A stretch of DNA of 64,000 nt. It comes from Tenebrio molitor (lineage: Eukaryota; Arthropoda; Insecta; Coleoptera; Tenebrionidae). The position numbers and the translations under genes are program-made. The notes below the pieces were generated by a model. The model did not search any database. It was not told where the DNA came from and worked only from the letters and a program-made list of their open reading frames with translations. Where the stretch lies: positions 3,534,001-3,598,000 of the forward strand of contig NC_091047.1 of assembly GCF_963966145.1 (NCBI RefSeq), written 5' to 3'. Below are positions 47,801 to 52,244 of this stretch, piece after piece. The stretch's first letter is position 1. Each line of letters starts with the position of its first letter.

Positions 47801-47801
47801 A
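8744..47801 (+). CDS. dpr8: dpr-family two-Ig cell-surface recognition protein (Dpr8/Dpr9-like), complete, 6 exons
   Basis: Join 8744-8816, 9647-9822, 23649-23859, 33242-33369, 37562-37730 and 47701-47801: 858 bases, 285 residues, with every junction GT-AG and in phase. Domains: signal peptide about 1-22; Ig1 about 52-154 with Cys74/Trp86/Cys136 and the Dpr signatures GPYFD, SWIRHRDLHLLTVG and TYTSDQRF; Ig2 about 155-252 with Cys177/Trp191/Cys236 and motifs INKGSTMNLTC and RGGVSVITEKGD; then GEHPAAM and a hydrophobic end (271-285). N-glycosylation sequons lie at 61, 81 and 174. Dpr proteins sit on neuron surfaces and pair with DIP Ig proteins to specify synaptic partners. LVGKT, WIRHRD and CNPSNA.PK..VHVLNG recall Dpr8/Dpr9; the paralogue is a judgement from memory. 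Zig-8 is the name often used for insect homologues. Confidence 0.9.
8817..9646 (+). other. dpr intron 1 (830 bases)
   Basis: Begins GTAGGT, ends TTTTTTTTGTTGCAG. I see no gene or clear repeat inside. Confidence 0.75.
9647..9822 (+). CDS. dpr8: dpr exon 2: acidic linker and first half of Ig1
   Basis: Encodes residues 25(split)-83: an acidic linker, then GPYFD, NVTALVGKT, and the first Ig1 cysteine in YLNCRIRNLGNRT. It ends in phase 0 at donor ACG|GTGAGC. Reading on into the intron adds only seven residues before a stop. The Ig1 break just before VSW matches the known Dpr exon structure. Confidence 0.9.
10672..10692 (+). repeat. (AAAT)n microsatellite
   Basis: About five uninterrupted AAAT units. 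Confidence 0.8.
11390..12135 (+). repeat. Three tandem units of about 250 bases rich in CAACGT
   Basis: ATTGCAAA-type landmarks at 11487, 11742 and 11982 give periods of 255 and 240. Each unit carries an AACGCAATT.(C/T)AACGA element, TGGTTGAAAA, AAATCAACGTGA, an ACTACTTC segment and a (G)GTTGAA(A/G)TATT end. The palindrome AACGTT and the hexamer CAACGT recur many times per unit. I do not recognise the family. Confidence 0.7.
13140..13272 (-). mobile_element. Non-LTR retrotransposon remnant: reverse-transcriptase core
   Basis: Read on the minus strand this encodes SGVPQGSVLGPLFFI, the reverse-transcriptase fingers/palm motif of Jockey/RTE-type LINEs, preceded by about 25 RT-like residues (HPRFLKFTGRF). 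A stop follows two codons later and no catalytic F/YADD block is present, so this is a dead fragment inserted antisense to dpr. Confidence 0.7.
14296..14770 (+). repeat. Two tandem units (283 bases apart) with 24-base sub-repeats
   Basis: GACGAGTTTGAGAC starts at 14296 and 14579. Both units share CATCAGACAACATAAACAA and end with ATCACTTT..CGTTTCA(A/G)AAACATG. Inside are GCGAGTTTGTGAC sub-repeats spaced about 24 bases: three in the first unit, two in the second. Confidence 0.75.
15326..15355. repeat. Perfect 9-base hairpin
   Basis: GCAGAGTTC, a 12-base loop, GAACTCTGC. I looked for a tRNA here because of the GTTCGAACTC run, but there is no cloverleaf. Confidence 0.5.
15911..16312 (+). CDS. 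Coding-like open stretch, unidentified (possible nested exon or transposon piece)
   Basis: Open for about 133 codons, ending at TAA 16310-16312. It has no in-frame ATG near its start, but a good splice acceptor (GATTCACTTGCAG) ends at 15953. From there it reads about 119 residues with coding-like composition (ELLQILRWKQENF near the start, RLIGIPPFESGDH in the middle, WMQAGIRS at the end), mostly helical, Leu/Arg/Lys-rich. I recognise no domain. The acceptor is in phase 1, whereas dpr exon 2 ends in phase 0, so it is not an alternative dpr exon. It could be the last exon of a nested gene, an old gene fragment, or chance. Confidence 0.35.
   Translation, partial: KRHNPELLHCDSLAELLQILRWKQENFRARGNSDHKLILQELIRNALKQVASNTQVKNRLIGIPPFESGDHRESKTYLFERAITNYSLIKPLLQDRSLLNSFSSKLLRQRAANQEAETETVIRAAWMQAGIRS
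18410..18610 (+). repeat. Pyrimidine-rich tract (about 200 bases)
   Basis: Strongly C/T-biased on the + strand, with many TTTTCC, TCTTT and TTCTT runs and few G. Low complexity; a transcript of it would offer many PTB-type sites. Confidence 0.6.
21770..22560 (+). pseudogene. Decayed coding-like region, unidentified
   Basis: A purine-rich stretch unlike its surroundings in which coding-like peptide jumps between frames. One frame from about 22002 reads KEQRDFASNFGVQVKLSQIKD, meets TAG at 22071, continues to a second TAG about 113 bases on, then runs through CTNTGEHYLERRRERTTRKC. A frame change then leads into EELNPVYNPELISSVFSLKL and FHFAPTELEKRI, ending at TGA 22547-22549. At least two stops and one shift are needed. 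I do not recognise the protein; an old retrogene or transposon gag-like fragment is possible. The frame assembly is inference. Confidence 0.3.
23346..23371 (+). promoter_or_regulatory. Bipartite 26-base motif, copy 1 (CTCF-like core)
   Basis: GTGAG, 13 bases, TGCCATCT, then AG. The reverse strand of the core reads CTAGATGGCAGC, close to the CTCF core consensus. It lies 278 bases upstream of dpr exon 3. Confidence 0.4.
23649..23859 (+). CDS. dpr8: dpr exon 3: second half of Ig1
   Basis: Encodes residues 84-153: the conserved Trp86 (VSWIRHRDLHLLTVG), TYTSDQRF, EDWTLQVRY, and RRDSGVYECQV with Cys136, then SLSVV. The acceptor is TTGTTCCAG and the donor G|GTGAGT at 23860 (phase 1). It is the most conserved Dpr block in the window. 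Confidence 0.95.
25267..25292 (+). promoter_or_regulatory. Bipartite 26-base motif, copy 2
   Basis: GTGAG, 13 bases, GCGCCATCT. It shares GTGAGCGG, GACGCTG and GCCATCT with copy 1 at the same spacing (22/26 identical), although the flanks differ. Confidence 0.4.
26551..26590. repeat. About 40-base duplicated segment, copy A
   Basis: ATTTTCTTATGGAGCTTCGG...GCAATTCAAGGTC, matching 29173-29213 at about 75%. On the minus strand both read as peptide LNC..(K/N)L.KK.H, so they may derive from a common decayed coding sequence. Confidence 0.45.
26925..27155 (+). mobile_element. Decayed non-LTR reverse-transcriptase fragment
   Basis: Near 26938 one frame reads IFLDVKLSMDT, resembling the LINE motif FLDVSKAFDTV. 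About 155 bases later another frame reads SVPQGGIF, a stop, then PLLVILLFDN, resembling VPQGSVLGPLLF.L..ND. Order and direction fit an RT domain with a frameshift, a stop and some deletion. The surrounding A/T-rich DNA (26460-27560) may be the rest of the insertion. Confidence 0.5.
27298..27317 (-). repeat. 20-base box, 18/20
   Basis: Reverse strand reads AGAATGGTGGATGCGCCAGG. Confidence 0.65.
29173..29213. repeat. About 40-base duplicated segment, copy B
   Basis: Partner of 26551-26590. Confidence 0.45.
29230..29627 (-). pseudogene. Decayed coding-like region, minus strand, unidentified
   Basis: On the minus strand from 29627 the frame reads peptide such as FPYFNAPADHFKVDPGF and LVRNRFPAKLQLFN for 93 codons, to a stop at 29346. 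Near 29370 a second frame takes over with SYDYEPNEFVKAQVLTRAL before its own stop. The plus strand also has an open frame (29529-29819), so strand choice is uncertain. I recognise no family; the hand-over between frames suggests an old pseudogene or transposon fragment. Confidence 0.3.
30243..30346 (+). repeat. Diverged duplicated segment, copy A
   Basis: GGGGTTAATTTCGGTCCGAT ... GATCGAAGTTTTAT(T)GGATCACG.CGAAC(C)CCG ... AAAAAATT. It aligns over about 100 bases with 31529-31624, all in dpr intron 3. Confidence 0.5.
31529..31624 (+). repeat. Diverged duplicated segment, copy B
   Basis: GGAGTTAATTTCGCCCCATC ... AAGTTTTATCGAATCACGTC ... AAAAAATTGCAAAAGGG, partner of 30243-30346. Confidence 0.5.
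33242..33369 (+). CDS. dpr8: dpr exon 4: first half of Ig2
   Basis: Encodes residues 154(split)-196: EPITTLLGGPEMYINKG, the first Ig2 cysteine in MNLTCIVK, HSPEPPP, and Trp191 in SIYWTHN. The acceptor is TTTTGTTCCAG and the donor GAG|GTGAGT at 33370 (phase 0). The peptide is a textbook Dpr Ig2 start. Confidence 0.95.
33467..33485 (+). repeat. (ATT)n microsatellite
   Basis: About six ATT units. Confidence 0.8.
34527..34533 (+). promoter_or_regulatory. TATA-box-like TATAAAA
   Basis: CTCCGGGTATAAAAACACTG follows a CpG-rich stretch. It could drive an intronic transcript; no supported coding sequence follows directly. Confidence 0.3.
34682..34739 (+). promoter_or_regulatory. Duplicated promoter-like block, copy A (contains bipartite motif, minus orientation)
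   Basis: A 36-base block (34682-34717, starting AGAGATGGCGCTAAT) matches 37313-37348 at 34 of 36 positions. TATAAAG sits at 34733, exactly 49 bases after the AGATGG start, as in copy B. Read on the minus strand, 34684-34709 is GTGAA, 12 further bases, then AGCGCCATCT: the bipartite motif. The sequence between the block and the TATA-like element is not conserved, only its length. Confidence 0.45.
36435..36460 (+). promoter_or_regulatory. Bipartite 26-base motif
   Basis: GTGAG, 13 bases (ending ACGCAG), GCGCCATCT. Same spacing as the copies at 23346 and 25267. Confidence 0.4.
37313..37370 (+). promoter_or_regulatory. Duplicated promoter-like block, copy B (contains bipartite motif, minus orientation)
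   Basis: Partner of 34682-34739, 2.63 kb away. The bipartite motif lies at 37315-37340 on the minus strand and TATAAAG at 37364-37370. It lies about 190 bases before dpr exon 5, so an internal promoter or an architectural site near the exon is conceivable. Confidence 0.45.
37562..37730 (+). CDS. dpr8: dpr exon 5: second half of Ig2
   Basis: Encodes residues 197-252: EINYDSARGGVSVITEKGD, then SYLLVQRA, SDSGKYTCNPSNA with Cys236, and VIVHVLNG. The acceptor is TTGTTCCGCCAG and the donor G|GTGAGA at 37731 (phase 1). If the intron were retained, the frame would stop after 12 more residues at 37768, giving a tail-less, probably secreted form. Confidence 0.95.
38292..38311 (+). repeat. 20-base box, 18/20
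   Basis: AAAGTGGTGAATGCGCCGGG. Confidence 0.65.
40113..40132 (-). repeat. 20-base box, perfect copy on the minus strand
   Basis: CCCGGCGCATCCACCATTTT, the exact reverse complement of the copy at 260-279, 40 kb away; the flanks share nothing obvious. Confidence 0.8.
42140..42226 (+). repeat. Two tandem units 49 bases apart, each with a palindromic E-box
   Basis: AAGTACT..CAAGTGAGTAAAT then GGCAGCTGCC (42163-42172) in the first unit and GACAGCTGTC (42212-42221) in the second. Both ten-mers are perfect palindromes around CAGCTG, so the two differences between them are compensatory. The first unit also contains the perfect palindrome TACTCACAAGTGAGTA. Confidence 0.65.
42269..42359. repeat. Foldback with about 26-base imperfect arms
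   Basis: The left arm AAATGCCATTATGAAACTCG..GAGAA pairs with the right arm TTCTCACTCTCG..ATAATG..GCATTT around a 37-base loop that itself has CACTCGTGAGC/GCACTCGTCGCTC. Together with the adjoining twin units it may form a non-autonomous element bounded roughly by AGACCAT at 42091 and 42442 (same orientation, so not a terminal inverted repeat). Confidence 0.5.
43046..43065 (+). repeat. 20-base box, 17/20
   Basis: GAAGTGGTGGGTGCGCCGGG. Confidence 0.6.
43870..43879 (-). promoter_or_regulatory. CTCF-like core without the GTGAG half
   Basis: GGCGCCATCT; the minus strand reads AACAGATGGCGCCAC. The distal half of the bipartite motif is absent at the expected spacing. Confidence 0.35.
44959..44978 (+). 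repeat. 20-base box, 19/20
   Basis: GAAATGGTGGATGCGCCGGG; a further partial match (CGGGATGCGCC) lies directly before it. Confidence 0.75.
45128..45147 (+). repeat. 20-base box, 16/20
   Basis: GAGATGGTGGATGCGTCGGT, only 169 bases from the previous copy, close to the 170-base period of the left-edge array. Confidence 0.55.
45450..45725 (+). repeat. Diverged tandem repeat, about 117-base period
   Basis: GCATTCATTCATCGATTCAAT...TTCACGATAACT...ACATATTTGTTT.AG recurs as CGTTCATTCGCTCATCCATTA...TTCACCGTAACT...ACATTTGTTTCAG, followed by a partial third unit. Confidence 0.5.
47056..47672 (+). repeat. Three tandem copies of a 207-base repeat
   Basis: AAATTTGTA..CATCCCTTGTG starts at 47056, 47263 and 47471 (periods 207 and 208). 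Units share TATAACTAACGAATTT, CAACAGATTTTGAC, TAGTTTCTTCAA, ACA..ATCATTCACCACCTTG and TTTGAAACTG. Copies look more than 85% identical, so this is the youngest array in the window. The minus strand is open across nearly two units and reads a repeated peptide (VKISSKSV.KFVSYK.TRD.YKF), because 207 is a multiple of three; I take this as incidental. The array ends 28 bases before dpr exon 6 and supplies part of its acceptor region. Confidence 0.85.
47701..47801 (+). CDS. dpr8: dpr exon 6: C-terminal tail and stop
   Basis: The acceptor TTTTTTCCAG ends at 47700. The split glycine codon is completed by GA, then EHPAAMQHGG matches the GEHPAAM block following Ig2 in many Dpr proteins. The tail ends in a short hydrophobic run (FSACLLSVLVAVVGP) and TGA at 47799-47801. 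With no basic cytoplasmic part, this looks like a GPI-attachment signal, as proposed for Dpr proteins. The frame is too short (33 codons) to be found as an open reading frame; the phase and motif place it. Confidence 0.85.
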
Positions 47802-48049
47802 AAACTTTAAAACTCCCGGGAACAAAGCTCGAAAAGCTCGAGTGAAAGTCAAGAGAAGAAAAAAAATGTGTTATCCTGGAACATGTATAAATGTGTAAAT
47901 AGTAAAGAAACAGTGCAGTGATGAATTCTAAACAGATCCGTGACGGAAATTTAAAAATCACGTTTATTTTTCTTCCGTGCGATGCGCTCATCCTTGCAAA
48001 CAGATTTGGATCCTTCGGCTCGATTTCAGCGGAGTGAAATGATTCCTGT

Positions 48050-48069
48050 CCCGGCGCATCCGCCATGAA
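48050..48069 (-). repeat. 20-base box, 16/20, in the dpr 3' UTR
   Basis: Reverse strand reads TTCATGGCGGATGCGCCGGG. Confidence 0.55.
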
Positions 48070-48121
48070 TCGAGCCGAAAGGTCTGGACTTTCGGCATTT
48101 CAACAAAGAATAAAATATGTT

Positions 48122-48168
48122 CGTGTGTGTGTGTGCGTGTGTGTGTGGTGTGGGTGTGTGTATGTGGG
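48122..48168 (+). repeat. (GT)n microsatellite, interrupted
   Basis: Runs of GTGTGT with GC and GG interruptions. Confidence 0.85.
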
Positions 48169-49228
48169 AGATTACAACTAACAATCGGCCGAAATGGGAC
48201 GGGGTTTGAAACGGCATGAAGCGTGTGACGTTTGTTATAAATTTAACAAAGTTTGAACTTCCTGAATTCATTTATAATTCACCGGAAATGCTTCGCTCAT
48301 CCGTCGGATTTCCAACAGACAGACGTGTGTTTTATTTCGTTTGATTTTTTTTTCGTGAATCACTTAAAGTGCTTTAAAGCTCAAAAATGTAGTGTTGATT
48401 GTAAACGTGCGCGGACACTAAGTGGAATTCTGCTCGATTGTTTAGATCTTCATTCTCACGTTGTTGTACATGAACACAATAACCACAACAAAAACAGGAA
48501 ACAATTCAATGGGAAAAACGATTCAAAGTTTTAATATTACGATACAAATACAATACGAGAGTAATTATACGAGTTTTTTCAACGTCCTTGATAAAACTAG
48601 TCACATTAATAATAATGACACTGTATATATCTACTGTTAGGGCCATATCTATTATACTTATTGAAACATTGTACATTTATATGAGACTTTTAAAGGGATA
48701 TTGTTATTTTTTTAAACGAAATCTATTCATTGTAGAAGCAAATCACATTGTTCTAGTTTCTTGTGTCTCACAGATCTGTTAAGTTCGGATTGCTCGTTAC
48801 GTTTGTTCTATTTTAAACGGTTGTCATTGATGAGAATTTGATGTTTCTTAAAAATGTTGTTAAAATGTAATAAAAACATCTCAATAAAATCGATATGAAA
48901 GGCAACTCGTTCTCATTCGCTCCGAATTCCCAAGCGCGGCTAGTTAAAATTGCAAAAAGCAGGCGAGAAAATTGAGAGGTAAGTAAGAAGAAAAATTACT
49001 TTCTCCACGACTATCACAGAATGAATGCATTTTTTTGGATATTTAATGAAAGAATGTCCACACCCAGTGATAGAATAAGTTGAAACTAACGGCAATCACA
49101 TCCCTCGTAATTTCATTCTATCACCGGCAGATCATCAATCGGATGTATTTGTTAACAATAAGTCGCGCATCGCGTAGCAACTGCTAAATGATTGTTTTTT
49201 CTTGGTATAGTCGTGGAGAAAGCATAGT

Positions 49229-49334
49229 CTTCAACTCGCGTATAATTCACTCGGGCGATTCTACCACTCGCCTACGGCTCGTCTTGGATTTTTCATCCTC
49301 TAGAATAATAGCCATCATTATACGTTCGTTGAAG
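49229..49334. repeat. Weak foldback
   Basis: TCTTCAAC..GCGTATAAT...GATTCTA pairs imperfectly with TAGAATAAT...ATTATACGTTCGTTGAAG, with CCACTCGCC near the centre. Loop composition (CTCGCCTACGGCTCG) is like the foldbacks at 899 and 42269. Confidence 0.35.
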
Positions 49335-50060
49335 AATGTAAATTCAACGGCAACGAAACAAAAACAGCATGATTCTGATTTATACATACGTGGTCAACGT
49401 TTAAGCAAGGATCAGATTAGCGCAACTGCCGTTATTAAAAAATTTATTGTCCTGGTACGATTCGGATTTGGTCTAGATCCTGTCGACTTTTATCGTCGTT
49501 TGCATTTCCTCATCAAATATTCCGGGCCCGGAACGCTTTTCCCACGAACGGCGTGTCATTTCAGTCAGCAAAAACTGAAATATACCGCACCTAATTAATA
49601 ATCACCGTTCCGATAACATGGCAACAGAGTCACCTCGACACCGCAGCACGTCAATGCAATTATAATTAATGACAGGAAATAAAAATGTGTATGTGCAAGG
49701 ATGAATTAGCCGAGCAGATCAGAACTAACGGAATCGGGTAGATGATGTAATTGCAGATTTTAGCGTTACTTTTTCGACCGAAATTATTTGCGTTCGCGCA
49801 CAAACAAAACAAGTTCATTGTTACAATTTGACCGTGGCCGTTTAAATAATTAATGAACATGGCTGTTCCTCTTTACACACCAGCTCCAAGATTAATTTAT
49901 GGACCGGCCGAGTGCACAATAGACCAACAAACAAGCGCCGATTAAATAAATAATTTTCGAGTTTTGTTGTGCGGCCGTCTGGTGGCGGAGGTAATAAATT
50001 GTAAGCTGATCCAACACCACCAAGAAGGGTTTCCGTCTTTATCTTTTCCGTTCGGGTATG

Positions 50061-50118
50061 GACGGCACGTCCTTGCTTAATTCGTCGGGCAGCGGAAACG
50101 TCAAACGTCAAAACTGTC
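50061..50118 (+). repeat. Upstream element, copy 1
   Basis: GACGGCACGTCCTTGCTTAA, then TTCGTCG..CAGCG.AAACGTCAA. First of three diverged copies before the FN3 gene. Confidence 0.6.
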
Positions 50119-50286
50119 ATCAAAGGACTCGACGAAAACGTTCTTTCTTTCTCCTAAATCACAATGATTATTTTTAAAATATCCAAAACTGTATAGAAGG
50201 TAATGATGATTAATCGTCAACTGCTACAACACAATCAAAAATGTTTCCACTATCAGCTCTTCTATTTGAAGATGTTGTAACTAATC

Positions 50287-50344
50287 GACGGTAGGTCTTT
50301 GCTTAATTCGTCGATCAGCGCAAACGTCAACTATCAAAATAGTC
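50287..50344 (+). repeat. Upstream element, copy 2
   Basis: GACGGTAGGTCTTTGCTTAA, then TTCGTCGATCAGCGCAAACG. Confidence 0.6.
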
Positions 50345-50595
50345 TACTGCGATACTGAACAAAGAACAGAAATTTGATAGATTTGTCTTCTTCTTCTTGT
50401 TCTTTGCTGCATTTTATGTGCTGATGATGTGCCTTGACGTTGGCAATATTTTATCCAATACAATCTGGTCAATCCGACGTTCTGTTTCTTTCAACTGAAC
50501 ACCTAATCCAACTGTCTTAAGATCTCTAAACTTTCGCATTTTGTTCTGGTCTCAATCATCATCTCAATCGCTACTCCGACATCCTGTGACTGCTT

Positions 50596-50650
50596 GACGG
50601 CAGGTCTTTGCTTACTTCATCGATCAGCACAAACGTCAAACATTTCGCTC
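50596..50650 (+). repeat. Upstream element, copy 3
   Basis: GACGGCAGGTCTTTGCTTAC, then TTCATCGATCAGCACAAACG; ends about 180 bases before the FN3 gene start codon. Confidence 0.6.
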
Positions 50651-50830
50651 CCGACCAACAAAAATGTGCAAATGCAACAACAAAAACAACAATTCTTCCC
50701 CCTCTTTGGTGCATTTTTTAGAGGCGATGCCACACCAACGGTGTCACATTATTTTTTATTTGACATTGGGAATCGTCGACGTCCGTTATGTTGGCTTCAT
50801 TTCTAACAGTTTATTCGCAGTTTTGCCAGC

Positions 50831-50884
50831 ATGCCCCGTTCTGCTTTGGTGACTTTTTTAATTTCGGTTGCGTTTTTAATTCGC
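50831..50884 (+). CDS. FN3 gene exon 1: signal peptide
   Basis: ATG at 50831 after CCAGC, with an in-frame TAA at 50804. It encodes MPRSALVTFLISVAFLIR and ends at donor GTAAGT in phase 0. Two AG acceptor-like sites (ending 50820 and 50829) sit just upstream, so a 5' non-coding exon, or less likely a coding extension, cannot be excluded. Confidence 0.65.
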
Positions 50885-52244
50885 GTAAGTTAATTTGGTA
50901 ATTCTTTACTTTCACGTGTTCTTTGTCTCGCGTTGAAGTGTTGCCAGGTCCAGAACACCGAAACTGCGACGGAATCCAGCACCTTGCCGGGTGCCGAAGC
51001 TCTGGTAAGTGAGACGACTACCGAACCCGGAGACACCAAAGAAGACGGTAAAGATGGGTACGTCGACATGGAGATCATCAGTATCGACGTGTTGCCGAGG
51101 GTTGGCAACGCTGTGGTTCTGTCGTGGGGGAAGCCCTTGCGGGAGTACCATTTGAATTGGACTTACGGGGTCTACTACGGTGTGAATATGGAAGACGCCT
51201 TGAAAGGTGAGTTATCGTGTCGAGGCGGTTCTCGAAAAAATGTAAACAGGAGATTTATTAAGCCGGCAACGCTGTAATAATAACTGTGTTTAAGGTTACG
51301 GAAGTTGTACGTATTTCCGCCCCTTTATGTCGAGATTGTTCATTAAATTCAAAGGAGAAACGCACAGCTTTCCGTAATCATTTTCGTACACCTCAGCGTT
51401 TGGATAATCGATGGAGCAACACCCCCTTCCCCGTTTCAGAGCCGAAACTGACTACCAAAGATCTCTACGTCAAAATCAGCAACTTGACCTTTTGCACTCA
51501 GTACATCTTCGCCGTGGGCGTCGTCGACCCGGCCGAGAAGCCCGCCCATCCCGCCCGCAACATCCGCACGATCGGCACCCTCGTCGACGAACTCTCGCCC
51601 CCCGAGCACCTCCAGATCGACTACGTCCCCGACGAGGAGCCCTGTTTGCTGATCCGCTGGTCCGCCTCGTGTCCAAACATCGCCACCCCCCTCGGCTACT
51701 CGGTAAGACCGTTCGAGCCCCCGTGCCGCCGCCACCACACGCGCCCCCGTTCCAGGTGACCGTGTTCGAGGCCAACCCCCCTCGCATGACCATCATCACC
51801 CAGCCCCGGAGCACGTCGGCCGAGTTGGCGCAAACTTTGCGCGTGATTTACGGCAAATCGTACGACATCAAAGTTGCCACAGACGTCGTCGGTTCCCGAC
51901 CGACCGCGATTGTCTCCTACAAAGTTCCCCATTTCTTGCAACCGTACAAAGTGCGACTGACGTCGCGCCCAGATGGGGCCTTCGTGATGTATTGGCGCGA
52001 ACCCTTCGTCCCCTACTACGTGGGCGACTTCTACTACGAGGCCTACGTCTATCCGGGACGGGGGCTGTCCGCCAAGCCCCAGATTTACGCCACCGACAGG
52101 CCGGTCTTCCAGTTTCAGGGCAACCAGAGCGAGTACACTTTCATGGTGGGGTTGAGGTCCGAGGACGGCGTTTTCAAATCGTATCTGACCGAACCGGTGG
52201 TGCAGAATTTGTTGGGGGAGAACCTGACGCTCAGCCTCAGCTGA
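50831..52244 (+). CDS. Secreted fibronectin-III-repeat protein, similar to the SORL1 FN3 region; 4 exons
   Basis: Join 50831-50884, 50948-51206, 51440-51702 and 51756-52244: 1065 bases, 354 residues, all phases consistent, introns of 63, 233 and 53 bases. Residues 1-18 look like a signal peptide, 19-55 form an acidic Thr/Glu-rich linker, and about 57-152, 156-250 and 252-345 form three FN3-like domains. Motifs: LSWGKPL and NWTYGVYYG in the first; SPPEHLQ and LLIRW in the second; FVMYWREPF in the third. YGVYYG, KLTTK, YIFAVGVV and LSPPEHL line up in order with FN3 repeats next to the membrane in sortilin-related receptor SORL1, from memory. VPS10, LDL-receptor and transmembrane segments are absent. 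Sequons are seen at 88, 119, 315 and 348. Function is unknown; a secreted binding partner or decoy is speculation. Confidence 0.75.
50948..51206 (+). CDS. FN3 gene exon 2: linker and first FN3 half
   Basis: Acceptor TTGCCAG at 50947. Alternative acceptors at 50938 or 50953 keep the frame and change one end by two or three residues. Ends AAAG|GTGAGT, phase 1. Confidence 0.8.
51440..51702 (+). CDS. FN3 gene exon 3: FN3 1-2
   Basis: Acceptor CCCCGTTTCAG; completes a Glu codon, then PKLTTKDLYVKISNLTFC and the second FN3 domain. Two cysteines (173 and 182) may pair. Donor TCG|GTAAGA, phase 0. Confidence 0.85.
51756..52244 (+). CDS. FN3 gene exon 4: FN3 2-3 and stop
   Basis: Acceptor CCCGTTCCAG after a 53-base intron. 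The frame is open 162 codons to TGA 52242-52244, ending NLTLSLS with no membrane segment. Base composition is clearly richer in G+C than the flank. No AATAAA follows until about 53271; a variant signal is likely nearer. Confidence 0.85.
   Translation: MTVFEANPPRMTIITQPRSTSAELAQTLRVIYGKSYDIKVATDVVGSRPTAIVSYKVPHFLQPYKVRLTSRPDGAFVMYWREPFVPYYVGDFYYEAYVYPGRGLSAKPQIYATDRPVFQFQGNQSEYTFMVGLRSEDGVFKSYLTEPVVQNLLGENLTLSLS

Larger units (their letters stand above)
47802..48890 (+). other. Probable dpr 3' untranslated region with polyadenylation signals
   Basis: AATAAA occurs at 48109 and, more convincingly, twice close together at 48869 and 48883. The length is inferred from these signals. It includes a GT microsatellite and a minus-strand 20-base box. 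Confidence 0.45.
48891..50830. other. Intergenic interval between dpr and the FN3 gene
   Basis: About 1.9 kb with no supported gene. It contains a weak foldback at 49229-49334 and the three upstream elements at 50061-50650. The last 180 bases presumably include the promoter of the FN3 gene; I see no clear TATA box. Confidence 0.55.
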
